NCBI GenBank assembly: GCA_021397835.1
Contig: JAJFZO010000256.1
Span: forward strand, 3,828,501 to 3,892,500
Direction: 5' to 3'
DNA: 64,000 nucleotides
DNA from: Moringa oleifera
Lineage: Eukaryota; Streptophyta; Magnoliopsida; Brassicales; Moringaceae
Part shown: positions 24,062-36,575 of the stretch, piece after piece
Position numbering within the stretch: position 1 is the stretch's first letter
How the letters are laid out: each line of letters starts with the position of its first letter
Notes under the pieces: generated by a model
Database searches by the model: none
The model's input: only the letters and a program-made list of their open reading frames with translations
What the model was told of the DNA's origin: nothing
Program-made: the position numbers and the translations under genes

Positions 24062-27000
24062 ATGGCGACCTCTCTGTTCTCTCCTGTGACTTCACCGAAC
24101 CCGGAGGTATTGGTTGCCGCAAGTGGGCTACCGAAATCCTCTTTTCTCTCCAACTCCAAGCTCTTCTTCTGCACGCCTTCAGTCGCTGGACCAAGAAGAC
24201 AGACTTCTCCAAGATGCTGTGCTTATTCAAAGAAATCGCTGGACCATATTCCAAAGCAGTTCAGGAAAGAAAATCTCAAAGATGGAGGTAACTCAGCCTT
24301 GTTTTGCAAATATAGCCTTCTCTCTCCCCCTTTGTTCCTTTTCGATTATCAAGTTCTTCTATTGATACTGGTCTGTTCTATTGGTAACAAACCGGAAATT
24401 TTCCAGAAAATTTTTTGTGGGTTTCTTTTTCTTCTTGTGTCGTGTATTGGTTGCTTGATGTAGATTATATTTGGGTGCTGAGAGAAGGTTGGATAAGTTT
24501 GATTCCTGAGGTAACGGGGCAATTTGCTCAGTAGGCCTTTATGCATGAAATTAGTTTTCTCAAATAAGCGCTTTAGTTTTAGCCATTAGGTATGTAAAAC
24601 CTGGATTTGTGTTTGTAGCAAGGGTACCTTGAGTTACTTAGTAAGGTATTGGGCAGTCAATTTTGTGGTGAACACTATCCTTTCCTTTTTCATCTCAAAT
24701 GAATTGTTGCCGCTATTCTGCGTTGAAAGACACCAATTTATTTCCCCATTGACAATTTTTATTTTTCGCAATGACAATTTTAGCCTGGATTGGTGGTAAG
24801 AGAGGCATCTGGCCAACAGATAGCAGGACTGCAAAAAAATATTGAGCAAACTGGACAGCAAAGTTTTAAATGGAGCTATAGTTCAGTTCTATATTTTGCA
24901 TAGGTGTAGAATGATTGGCATTAGTAGCATTGGTTTTCATGTAACACTAGTCTACATGTTCTATACTTCTCATGCCCTCAGCTGCCTATTTGTCTTAATT
25001 TTTGTTGTTTCTTTCTCCACCATTAAATCTGCCATTTGACTTGTTTTAGTCTGGCGAACATGTATGAAAATGGTGATTAGAAGATAGTGTCATTATGTAG
25101 AGATTTAAAGACACTGAAATGTAAAGGTAATTTAGCTAGCACATGATTTCAGTCAGTAATGAAAGTTGTGGATATGCCTTGAAATTAGCAGGAGAGAATT
25201 GAAGCAATGCTACTCTTGTTTGACATTTCAAGTGGATTTCTTTTTGCCTTTTTTTATAAAAAAAATTAATTTTTAGTTGATGGATAAAAGAATGCTAAAC
25301 TGAAAGTAGCCTGCAGAGAAAGGGGACAGATGACCAGTTAATGGGTTCCTTAGGTTGAATAGAATTATGAGAAGACCTGCTGATGTTCATTTCAGGTTAA
25401 TGAACTTCGAAGTGATGAAGCCAGAATTTTTCAGCGGGAGCCAAAGTTGTGTCAGGCTATGCTAAATTTTGAAACATTGCTCTTTCAAGTTTAAACATGC
25501 ATGCTCTATGCGAGGCTATGATATATGAGCCAAATATGCATGCTCTATTAGCTTAGGGAATATTATATCAACCCTTTTTCATTTTTTATTTTAGAAAACA
25601 ATAGTCTCTTGATGAAAAACAACCAGAAGAAGAAATTTGGGCTTTTCAAGTGGTGGGTGTTCATAGTGATTAGAAGAAGAGGAAAAAATATGGGTTGCCA
25701 TGGGATGGGTTTTCGATTTGTTTTCATGTGAGTGAATGAGACCACCACAAGGGGATCTTTATTGTGTTTTCAACCACCAGGAAAGAATTATGTAAGCACT
25801 AAATTACGAGGAGACTTTTTTGTATTTAACCCTAAATTAAATTACAAGAGATAGTAATGTGAAAATATGAGGAGTTTAATATGTTGTTTTATCCTTTCAT
25901 GTTAGTGGAGATTTCCCTGGTCGTTAACTTCAAGATCTTGACGAAGATAAGCTCCTTGTCGCTAGTCAGATTCTCTCCCAGATACCTCGGTTATCAAAAA
26001 GAAAAAAAAAAGTTCACAATTCAGTGAAATAGTGAACTATATTATGAATCAAATCCTAAAAGAATAACCTCAAAACATTAGGGTCCTAAGAATAGAGAGC
26101 TCTAGCATGTTAATATTTGAAAATTCTCAGCTTTGAGTTTTATTGGACTTTCTTATCAAGTTCCCTATGAAGCTTGAATTTGTTTTATTGAAAAGTGAGG
26201 TGCATCCGGTTCTTAATTCCTCTTGATCTTCATTTTTGTAGTGATGGAGAATTTCAAGAATGTACCCCAATATCTTTACGGTCTTAGTCCTTCACAAATG
26301 GACATGTTCATGACTGAAGATAATCCTGTCCGTCGGCAGTCAGAAAGAGTTACAGAGGTTGTCTCCTTACTTACATGCTCTTTGGTATCATTTAAGCGGC
26401 AGATAGTGATAAAATTAGCAAAAATTTAATTCATTTCCCCTATGTCTCAATTCTTGAAAATTAATCGTGCTAGACCCTTGATCTCATTTGTGGCAGACTC
26501 AGCTCTCGGAGATGGATTCTTAACTTTGTGAATATTTTACAGGAAAGCATCTCATCTGCCAGAAACTATTTAGACCATGGAGGGATGTGGAGCATGTCAG
26601 GCATGAATGAAAGGGGCCCTTCAAAGTATAGCATGAGTGTGAGCATGTACCGTGGAGGAGCCAGAGGATATGGAAGACCTAGAACTGCTCCTCCTGATTT
26701 GCCGTCTTTGCTCCTAGATGCTCGGATATGCTACCTTGGCATGCCTGTGAGCCCCTAGGCTATATGGCTTGCCTATCTTGCTTGCTGATCAAGAAATTTC
26801 TTAATGTTGGCGCTATTTCTTTCTATTTCACGTTTACTGTCTCAATAGTTTGCTGTCTTATCACTGCAGATTGTACCGGCAGTGACTGAACTTATTGTTG
26901 CTCAGTTTATGTGGTTGGATTATGATAACCCTTCTAAGCCTATATATTTATACATAAATTCATCCGGAACACAGGTTAGCATGCAAATTTATTCTTATTG

Positions 27001-29248
27001 TTTTTTCTTTTTCCACCTATGTCAATTGAGGCATACATGAATTATTTGATTTTCCCTGAGTCCTGAATTTGCATACTATCCATGTTAATTTGGTTCTGTG
27101 ATGCAATTCAGAATGAGAAGATGGAGACTGTTGGATCTGAAACTGAGGCATATGCCATAGCTGACACCATGGCTGTAAGTAATATGATCTTGTCAAATAT
27201 TTCCTTTTAATTGTTATAAGGATTTTGGTGTGATATTCTTTCTCAATCCAGCTGTCTGACTTGCTTGAAATTTAATTGCTTCGTTTTTCTTTTTGCCTGC
27301 CTGAAGTATTGCAAAGCAGATGTTTATACTGTGAACTGTGGAATGGCCTATGGTCAAGCAGCAATGCTTCTATCTCTTGGAACCAAGGGTTATCGTGCTG
27401 TACAACCAAATTCATCTAGTATGATTCTTCTTCTCCTCCAAGTTTATAAGTTTAACATCAAATATTCCTATCAGAAAATTTATGTTCCTTACTGTACTTC
27501 TGTACTTGTTATATGGTTAACAAACCCATGAATAGGAACTCTACTATAGTGAAGCATCATCCTTCTCAAATCTTCTGAGCCTATGGTGTTGGTAGATTGG
27601 ATTTAGAGAGAGCAACTAAGTGTCATTAGATTGGGTTTCGAGAGGACAACTAAGTGTCATTAGATTGGGTTTCAAGAGGACAACTAAGTGTCATTAGATT
27701 GGATTTGGAGAAAACAATTAATAGCTGCTTGATATTGGATACAAAAGTCAAAAGCTATCCATTTGCTGAGCATTTAATAACATCTAATATTTCTTAGTTT
27801 CCAAGTAATAGGGAGCGATTTCTCTCATCTGTCCAGTGGCTACGAACCATAGACCATTCAGGACTCTTAATTAGCAGATGAAGGAAGACTGACTTGAATT
27901 TATAGCTCTTACAAGAGGAGATTTGGTTCTTCTGCATTTTGTTTGTGTTTCTTTAAATAAAGTTGCCTGACTGTTAGCTTCCCCCTTCTGCAAAGAAAAG
28001 GGTCAATGTGCCCTTTCTTGGTAAGCATTTACAATGGAGAATTTGAAATCTGAAAATGGGATGTTTTTAGCATTTAGGATATTTGTAAGAGTAAATGCAC
28101 AACTTTTAGAGTTTTTAAATTATTGGAGATATTTAGGTTAGTTAAAACTCAACTGGTATTTCATTTGAAGTATAAGTAAGGTTTAGGAATCAAGGATTTA
28201 AGTTCTTATTTAAGGTTGTATTTGTTTCCATAATTTCAAGATCTCTTGTATTGCTATTTCAATTGCCATATTTTCTGGTCCTATTCGTCTACATCAATTA
28301 TGTGATTATTTTTCACATATCCTATAATTGCCACTGCTTTTTGAACTACAAAATATGTCATTTCCTATGGATGCTGAACAAGGAACCTGGAATACTAGTT
28401 GGATGACTATCTGCATCAGTAGTTTCTTCGGTTTCTAGCTGCTTTGGTTACAATGTTTTCTGAATGTGTGTTTTCTTTCTACCCATCCTGATGTAGCAGA
28501 AGCTTTAATGAGAAAGATTCACACAGAAAAATTGAAGACAACCTTCTATTACTCTGTTGATTCACTAGACTACCAAAGATTGGGGGGGAAGAAAAAAGAA
28601 AGAGATGACGTTGAAATTTTATTCATTAGATCATAGACTGCAATAACAAAAAAATAAGACCTTAAAGAAAATAATAACTGAACATTTTTTCCCAAACTAG
28701 TAAATATGTCGGTATGAGGGCCTAAACAGTGGAAATTAAGTGATACAGGGCCTTTGTCTACTGAGTTGTGTAAGCCAGGTCGTTTTAGCAGAATTGTCCC
28801 AAAAATTACCCAAATCCAACGTCACTCCAAGAATTACGTTAAAACTCACTGAAAGCCCTTGTGCCAGTCTCTTTGCTCATTGAACTCCCAATTTCTTATG
28901 TATTGCAACACATCCTCATCTAACAAATTTGCTTCCTGTTGAATTTTTTCCCCACTGAAAATGCCTTTGCCTGGTAATGTGGTCTAATATGTGATTTTTT
29001 TGCTTTCCTTCACCCATGACTGTTCTTCTTCCCCAAATTGGGACTGCTGATGTGTTTAATGCCTATGCGGACTGCTGATAAAGTGTGGACTATTGACATC
29101 TGCTTCATGTCATAATCTTCTGATCTGACAACTTATGTTTTGATTTGCAGCAAAATTATATCTGCCTAAAGTGAATAGATCGAGTGGGGCTGTCATAGAT
29201 ATGTGGATAAAGGTGCCTGCTCGCTGCCTTTCTCCCCCCCCCCCCCCC

Positions 29249-29290
<42 letters not shown>

Positions 29291-29677
29291 TCTCTCTCTT
29301 TCTCAAATCTAAGCAAATATCTTCAGGCCAAGGAACTGGATGCAAATACTGAATATTACATTGAGCTGCTAGCAAAAGGAACTGGGAAGACTGAGGAAGA
29401 AATTGCAAAAGACATTCAGAGACCTAAGTATCTCCAAGCACAAGAAGCCATTGACTATGGCATTGCAGACAAAATAATAGATTCCAGGGATATTGCGTTT
29501 GAGAAGCGGGTAATGTCTATAGTACACGCCTTTCAGTTTCTGCCACATTTCATGTACTTACATCAGTTCTAACAATAACTCTACAATCAGGATTATGACG
29601 GGATGCTTGCGCAATCAAAAGCTATGAGGAGAGCAGCAGGAGCTGGTCCACAAGCAGCTCCTTCAGGATTTAGGTGA
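24062..29677 (+). CDS. CLPR1: ClpR1, inactive subunit of the plastid Clp protease
   Basis: Exons: 24062-24287, 26242-26357, 26543-26746, 26870-26974, 27112-27174, 27307-27418, 29151-29212, 29327-29509, 29591-29677. All phases join, giving 385 aa, close to the length expected for plant ClpR1. Residues 1 to about 55 are Ser-rich with few acidic residues, as in a chloroplast transit peptide. Then follow DHIPKQFR, ENFKNVPQYLYGLSPSQMDM, RPRTAPPDLPSLLLDARICY, the ClpP fold (VPAVTELIVAQFMWLDYDNP, KPIYLYINSSGTQ) and the C-terminal EAIDYGIADKI block. The nucleophile Ser region of ClpP is replaced (NCGMAYGQAAMLL) and the catalytic His position is lost (RAVQPNSS), as expected for ClpR. Family knowledge: ClpR1 is a structural subunit of the ClpP1/ClpR ring in the stroma. 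SSG replaces the SPG I would expect at the INSPG site; worth checking. Long introns: 1 (24288-26241) and 6 (27419-29150). Confidence 0.97.
27594..27720 (+). repeat. 34-bp tandem repeat in CLPR1 intron 6
   Basis: Three full units (27594-27627, 27628-27661, 27662-27695) and one partial unit. Each unit begins AGATTGG and ends AACTAAGTGTCATT. Units differ at a few positions only. Noncoding. Confidence 0.9.
29213..29326 (+). other. CLPR1 intron 7: in-frame, open, built on a C15/(CT)n microsatellite
   Basis: The 114-nt intron runs from donor GTGCCT to acceptor CTTCAG. It contains 15 consecutive C, then a long CT-rich tract to about 29306. Its length is 38 codons and it has no stop in the CLPR1 frame, so a retained transcript would insert a Pro/Ser/Leu-rich segment between MWIK and AKELDANTEY. 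Normal splicing is strongly supported by conservation across the junction. Confidence 0.85.
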
Positions 29678-30512
29678 TTCAATTCGGTACTGTTGCAAGA
29701 ATACACGAAACAAAATGTGAAGCACTCTTTGGTTTAATGGTTAATGCCTAGAAGAGATGGCAGACAGGAAAATGTGTTAGTTTGTAAGCAGGTGGCATGA
29801 CTGAAAGTACATAGCTAGAGATGCTGCATAAATATGTATCTGTGATGAAAGGCCACATTAAATTATGCTGAACGAAATGTGCAGTAAAGATAATACCTTT
29901 CTTTGCTAACTGTCAGTTATTTGCTTACAATCTTTAATTATATTTGCTGTTTCCTCTAATATTAGTATGCTTAGTTTATGGTTCATATTATCATCTTATA
30001 GATAATATAGATTTCTTTGGATGGAGAAGTGTTTTTTTACTTGAGCAAACTCCATGTTACTTTTCATGTTCTGTTTTCTTTTTTTATAGGGTGAGAATGA
30101 GAGAAGGGGGTAGTGACAGAGTGCTATGGTGACACAGTTCCTTATTTGTACCAATTTATGAAGTTTCTCCCCATAAGAGCCCAAGGTGGCTCTCTAACAA
30201 ATATGGGTGCATAATTGACAGCTCAGGCTCCAAAGATAAGCAAATAATAAAAGAGTTGGGCTTCAAAATATGCAAGAAATGAAACAAAAAGGAAACATGG
30301 AAATTCAAATGGACAGAAGACTTGAAAACGTGGGACTTCGAATTCTGGCAATCACTGCACTACATGGAATATAAGATATAATAGAACAAAGAGCAATACA
30401 TTCACCAAGGATTCATGTAGCTACCATTAGTTTCTCATCATTAATAAGTAATTTGAAAAGTTACTTGCACAAGGAGAGACATCAAATATGTAACATATCT
30501 TTGTTCTTTTAG
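29678..30512. other. Convergent 3' region between CLPR1 and BUB3
   Basis: CLPR1 (plus) and BUB3 (minus) point tail to tail with 835 bp between stop codons. Both 3' UTRs and terminators must lie here. No other gene or clear repeat was seen. Confidence 0.75.
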
Positions 30513-33500
30513 TTATGCAGGAGGATTTGGGTACACTTTTGGTTTTGGCTTTACTTCAATTTCATTTACACTGCGTACAAAGATAGCATCTGGTTCATGT
30601 CTGCAAAATGCAACAGGAAAATATTAGAGCAAATGTGAAAACACATGCAAATGTGAGATAAACAGAGAGAAAATAACTCACGGTTTATCCCCCTCTTCGA
30701 ATGTGTAACTTGATGCCACAGCCAACAAGCGACCATCTCTACTAAATGAAAGAGCTGCAATACTTGTTGGGTACTTTGAGTACTGCAGAAGAACATAACG
30801 TAATGATGCTTATAGTAGATCACAAGCTTATCACAAGTGAAATTGAAGTTATCAAAATTCGGATGATGCCTTACCTGATATAGCCTCTTCTTGTTGTTAC
30901 CATCCCAAACATTGACAAAACCATCACAACCTCCAGTAGCAAATGTACCATAACTGCAGGATGAATTTCAGGCATGGACGTGAATGTACAATGTAGCAGC
31001 TATCAGCACTATTATTAAACCCATAATCTAAAGAGAAGTTTACCACCAATACAGTTTACACAAAAAATTGTTGGAGTCTTGAGCTAACCAATAAGTGGAA
31101 TCAACAAACCATCAAGGGTGGTCCCTCCAAACAATCCCTCTAGATGCTATCAGACTATTAGATTTCCAGTTCCCAAACTATATAAACATTGCCAATTTTG
31201 AATGATTTGCATTGAGATTGCAAATTTACCATTCATAATCCACAATTCTATTACTCAACTATATGTCTCCACATGTCACAAGTCATACAAAAAAACTCAT
31301 GGATTAAGGGCAACATTCATTGTTCAATTAAAACATCACAGTCGTTAGAGTTTCCACATTAATTTAACTCGGTTGGTTCTCAGGTCACCATGCCAACTGA
31401 CATCTACATCAGCTAACTATTTTGAGCAATTCAAGAGCTAGAAGTCTTGAAGAACTGAAAAACAGAAAGATAGTATAAAAATAACAAGATTGACCGGGTA
31501 AATGTGCTTTGGCCTCGGTCAGCACCTTGGATAAATTTTTGACTTCATTAGTTTGTGTTTTTTTTTTTCAGGTAAGTTTTATATAGTTTTAAGTTTTCAT
31601 CAAGAGAAGGGAGCAATAGTCCAAAGCACAAACTTACACAGGGTGGAATGCAATTGCGTTCACTGGATAGACAATGTCCCTTCCGGCCTCTGATTTTCGG
31701 TGACACTTGAATGCATATCTGCATAAAGTTCAAAGACATTAAATAAGTAGTACAAAAATTGATTAAAGACATTATGTTGAGAGAGTTTAGACATAGGCAT
31801 GCTTGATGTGCCTCCAATAATGTAATCTTACAAGGGCAAAACAATTCCCTGTCTAGTTGCACAACCACAATGGGGCACCTCACCATGAGGAAAAAATGAA
31901 ATACCATTTCAACAAAAAGCTACAACAACTGAGTACTAAATGCCCAACAGTGCAGCTTCTGTAAACTGACAGAGACTATCAGTGCCTAAGGTCCATAGAG
32001 AAGACCAAATCATGCCCTAGTTAATTAGTGTCATTCTATGAATTATTTCACTTTATAAGTTCAAGGATATGAAAGAAACACAGCATTGTTAACCATGCAG
32101 GGAATGTACGTGGTACATAAATAAAACCAAAATAAAATACAGAGAATTTGTAAAAGCCATTAAAAAGTAAGCATGAGAGGGAGATCAATAAATACTTTTT
32201 GGCCTGACTAGTTTCTGAAGGATCAAAAAACTCCATTGCAACCCTTCCTTCAACAGAACTAAGAGCATATCCTGCATAGAGTTGTCTAGATGAGAATCAA
32301 GAGAACAAGAAATGAATCAAGGAAACAACAAGATTGAATCTTCTTCAATTGATATTTTATATTTCCTTCCTGGGATTAAATAATGCTTTTTGCCTCCGGG
32401 GAATTCACATATTAACCTAGGCACCTGAAATAATTACTAAGTACCAACGTAGAAAAAGGGAAATAATATGCCCGTTTATTGAAAACTTTCAGATAGATAC
32501 CTGTTCCATTGGGATAACAGCGCACGCATCTGGTTTGATATTTCAGGGAAGATTCTCTTCTTTGCTCAGGTTGAGACATATTTCGCAAATCATAGATGTT
32601 CACATGTCTACCTGCAGTTGCCACTACTAAACGATTTCCGACAAGAGATAGTGAATAAACGCGCTCGGGTTGTGGATACGTGCCAACCAGAGTTCGCTCC
32701 TGCCCACTTGCACCTCTAGGGTCCCAACATTTGAGTGTTTTGTCCCAACTGCCTGTGATCACTTGTCCTACAATCATGAAGAGAAAAAACCTTGTTAGCC
32801 AAGAGATCTTTTTCTATAACAACAAAAATTCATAGGATCCCATTTGTTATTTTATTTGTTTCCTGAACATTAAAAATTATAAAATGAACATAACTAATTA
32901 TAATTAACATTCAGAAGGCATACTTTTCAGGGTATCATTTCACCGGATTACAAAGTAACCACAAAACAGACCCTTGTCTCATCTATCATAAGCCATGAGC
33001 TGTGTGGAATATTTAAGTGAGATATTTCTTGAATTATAATCCTTCTAACGCACATAGTATACTTCTCCAGAATAAGCATGTCACAGCACTTTTTTAAAAA
33101 AAAAAATACAGAAACACTTTTTATATATTAACTATAAAAGGCAGCAAAGTGGTGCCAACCCATGTATGAGCATGTAACAGCACTTAAGTTGCTTTAGCTA
33201 GTGATTCTCCACATGCACAAACAGATACGTAAAATCAAGTTATTAAGGATAACCCACAAATAAAAGATTCATCATAAGTCTTGTAAAATTGCATAACATT
33301 AAGGATGAAACAAATTTTTTACCATGATTTATACCAGCTGTATGTCCAACAAATCTAACACTAGATTGAGCCATAACAATGTCCTAAATATTTGGGAAAC
33401 AGGCTTCAAACTTCAGAATCCCTCCCCAGAAAATTAAAATGACACTTGGTGGTAATAATATATCCAGCAGACCACCGTTACACCAAGACAAGCCACTATT

Positions 33501-35763
33501 TAGTATTTAGATGGAATACCACAATATGTCCTGTTTATTTGTTCATTTTCTTTAACTTCAAATGTTCCACATTTACCGTTAATGATGCTATGAAGTCTAC
33601 AAATACAAAAGCATCAGACACTAATCAGCACACAACAGCCTAAAGTCTGAAACCGAATGGAAAAAGTGACATGTGAAAACTAGTCTAACCAACCTGCTGC
33701 ATAAGAGTATTCAACACAACGCACAGGTGCTTCATGCTTTCCCAAAATATCTTCCTTGCCGGTGTTGAAAACTAGCCTGAAACATTAACATCACAATCTT
33801 AAGTCTAAGGATATAGTTTCTCAATAATGTACGCGGCACCAGTACCATACAAAAACCAGACAACTAATAGTCATCTTCTACAATTGTAAGCTTGACAACA
33901 ATTTTTTACAAACTTATGCTTAACATTATTATGTGCCTGTTAAGCAGAACCACAATGGAAATGGAACAAAGTACACTCATATTCAATTTTTGATGAACCG
34001 GAAGCATGTAAACCAGTATAATTAAATTATAGTAATACATTTCTTTTAATCCAATATACTTCAAATGCACTTGTGAAAGAATGCTTTCACATAGATAAAA
34101 GAAAAAGAGAAAACCTTCTATTTTTGTTATTTTAGTCTTTACAATTAGTTAGTGATCTAAGCTTTTTTATGATCTAAAACAGAAAAAAGGTTTATTAAGT
34201 CAATAACATTTGTATCTGTGAAAAGAGAGATTATAAATATTTGCAGCATACTTTCCTCCTGACCAGCAAATTGCATTTTACTAAGTCCAACTGATATGCT
34301 AAATGGGATATGTAAATATCAAAGATTGTTACATAGAACATAATGCGTTTAGACAACAAAAGGAAAAGGTCAAAAGTTATTTAGAAGGTGGAAGGAAGGG
34401 AGACCACAAGCACCAAATCTTTGGGGAGACATATGTAGCAACTTAACAACCATCCACATCTTTGGAGGGGCCAGGGCCTATCAGCGATGCCCACCCCCAA
34501 CACACACATGCACACACAACCTCCCACCCATCTACCACTGCTAAGAAGTATTCATGCATGCTTCATCACATTCACAACAGCCATCCTAGAGGGAAAATTT
34601 AAAAAGTGTTGAAAAATTTATGTCCAGTAATGAAAGAGAAGCAGGAGTAAAATTCAGTACACCAGGAGAGCCATGCCATTTGGTATATCTGGATGATCCC
34701 AAGCTTCTTTCTAAAGTGGCTTTGGTTCACTCAAGCATCACTCATCCAAAAATTCTTAAGGTTGCTAAGTTCTTTCAAGGTGCTGCACAAATCACGAAAC
34801 CCCTCCAATGTGAGCTATAAATTATTCCTTGACCTTTATTTCTCTAAGCTTCAACCACTGGATTTATATTTTATTTTTCCTACCACTTCCGCAGCAAAAT
34901 CAAGGTTAAACTGCTTTGAGAAGTTTTCAACTTTTATTTGTTAGGTTTTGGTAAAAAAAAAAAGGGAAAAGGAAAAGATATTGAAAAAATAACAAAATAC
35001 CAAGCCTTTGAGTTTATAATTCATTTCCCCAGAATATCACAACAGCTAAGACAACCAGGCAGAAAAACGGAACTCAAGATTTCGCCTGGTAGTAAAACTA
35101 CTGATAAGCCTAACTAACATGAGATTGCTTCCTCTCATTTTAACTCTAAGCTTATGGCAAGGAAAAAGCACCGACCACCCTACTGCATGGTAGAATCACA
35201 ACTACCAATGAAGACCACAGACATAGTAGCACCAGAAAAATCAGTTTCAAATGACAGTTCTTCGCTCAACTTCTTAAATTCCTACCTGGACAATTTCTTA
35301 ATTCAAGTCTCTTCACTTTCTCGTCCAACAATCAAAAAACAAAAATTAGGGCAAAAGAGTAAGCTGCGAAACTCACCGTCTAACAGTATTATCGGCACTG
35401 GCACTGAACCCGGAGGAGTCGTCGTGAAAGCAGCAATCGAGTACTGGCCCACCGTGCATGAACTCCCCTCGCAATAGATTGGCGCTCGCGTCATATAGTC
35501 TCACACTCTAAATTTATAATTTATAAAAAAATAAAAAACCAACAAACCAAAGCACAAAAGGAATAAAGTTTAAGCTCAATGTTGTTAATAACAAAGTTTC
35601 TAAGAGAGAGAGAGAGAGTAAATGATGGTCTTTTGCGCACCTTATCCCAAGAGGAGACGAGCAGGTGATCGCTGTGATTGGAGAATCGAAGGTTCGAGAT
35701 CCCGTCGGTGGGTGGGTTCAAGAGTTCGCGGCCGGAGGCCGGTGGCGGTGCCACAGACGTCAT
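30513..35763 (-). CDS. BUB3: BUB3 WD40 spindle-checkpoint protein
   Basis: Exons in gene order: 35763-35641, 35507-35377, 33776-33694, 32767-32501, 32271-32196, 31718-31638, 30953-30875, 30782-30682, 30600-30513. All junctions are GT-AG and in phase, giving 342 aa, the usual length of plant BUB3.1/3.2. Markers: [134 protein letters not shown] and a C-terminal [13 protein letters not shown]. Family knowledge: the seven-bladed WD40 propeller binds GLEBS motifs of BUB1/BUBR1-type proteins at kinetochores. It also acts with phragmoplast MAP65 proteins in plants. Intron 2 (33777-35376) is the longest and has no recognised insert. Confidence 0.97.
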
Positions 35764-35809
35764 GCCGTTGTTGGCTGGAGATGCCTCTGCCTTAAACAAA
35801 AAGGAACAC

Positions 35810-35817
35810 TAGGGTTT
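35810..35817 (-). promoter_or_regulatory. Telo-box (AAACCCTA) in BUB3 leader
   Basis: AAACCCTA on the minus strand about 47 bp upstream of the BUB3 ATG. Telo-boxes close to site II elements are known in plant genes expressed in dividing cells. The match is exact but short. Confidence 0.45.
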
Positions 35818-35964
35818 TGAGAGCTGAGAGCGAGTAAGAGCCAGAGGCAGAGAGAGAGAGGGAAGAAGATTTGAAAATTGAGCAACAAAGTTGTCCCCTG
35901 AACGTGGGGGACTTGTTTCAAATTCAAAATCGGTGAAGGGGCAGTAAGAGCAGAACCTGCAGTG

Positions 35965-35981
35965 TGGGCCGTGAGGCCCAT
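35965..35981 (-). promoter_or_regulatory. Paired inverted site II elements of the BUB3 promoter
   Basis: TGGGCC and GGCCCA lie head to head within 17 bp, about 200 bp upstream of the BUB3 ATG. Together with the telo-box this is the layout of TCP-controlled growth genes. The role is inferred. Confidence 0.5.
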
Positions 35982-36009
35982 ATTATTAGGAAAACTGTTA
36001 GTCTCATAG

Positions 36010-36575
36010 GAAGTAAGATTAAAAAAAATTTTAAAAAAATTTCATAAAAATATAATATTTATTTTATATTACCTATCAAATTTTTATATTTAAAAAATAA
36101 TAAATTCAATCTTGAAGTTTTAATTTTATTTAAATTAAATTTTATTAAAAAATTTAAAAATTAAAAGTATTTAAATTGAAAATCTTATACAATAAATTTT
36201 GACATGAAATTTTTTACAGATGTAAAAAAAATTTTAAATATTATTTTAAAAAGTTTTATAATTTTTTAGATAATTATGTTATTTTTTAAAATTTTTAATA
36301 TTATATATTTAAAATATATATATTTAGTACTTAAAAAATTATAAAACTTTTTGTTATGATTGGTTAAATATTTTTTTACATTTATAAAAAATTTTAACTA
36401 AAAATTTATTGTATAAAATCTTTAATTTAAATACTCTTAATTTTTAAATTTTTTGATAATATTTAATTTAAACTAAATTGATATATTAAAGTTTGATTTA
36501 TTATTTTTTAAATATAAAAATTTAATTAATAATATAAAGTTAATATTAAAATTTTATGAAATTTTTACCCAAAAA
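36010..36575. mobile_element. Foldback (MITE-like) element, family A, best copy
   Basis: Two long arms pair around a centre near 36,300. Left 36078-36106 matches the reverse complement of about 36495-36523 at 28 of 29 positions. An inner block at about 36145-36200 (TTTAAAAATTAAAAGTATTT, then TATACAATAAATTTT) pairs with about 36402-36460. No coding capacity. The right end carries TTTACCCAAAAATC, shared with the copy ending near 39,035. The outer boundary on the left is degraded. Confidence 0.65.

Noticed and set aside
28490..28960. Possible solo LTR in CLPR1 intron 6
   Set aside because: Some strings look retrotransposon-like, but no matching ends, target duplication or primer-binding site could be shown.
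29110..29408. Arg-Glu repeat frames antisense to CLPR1 exons 7-8
   Set aside because: They are the complement of the CT microsatellite.
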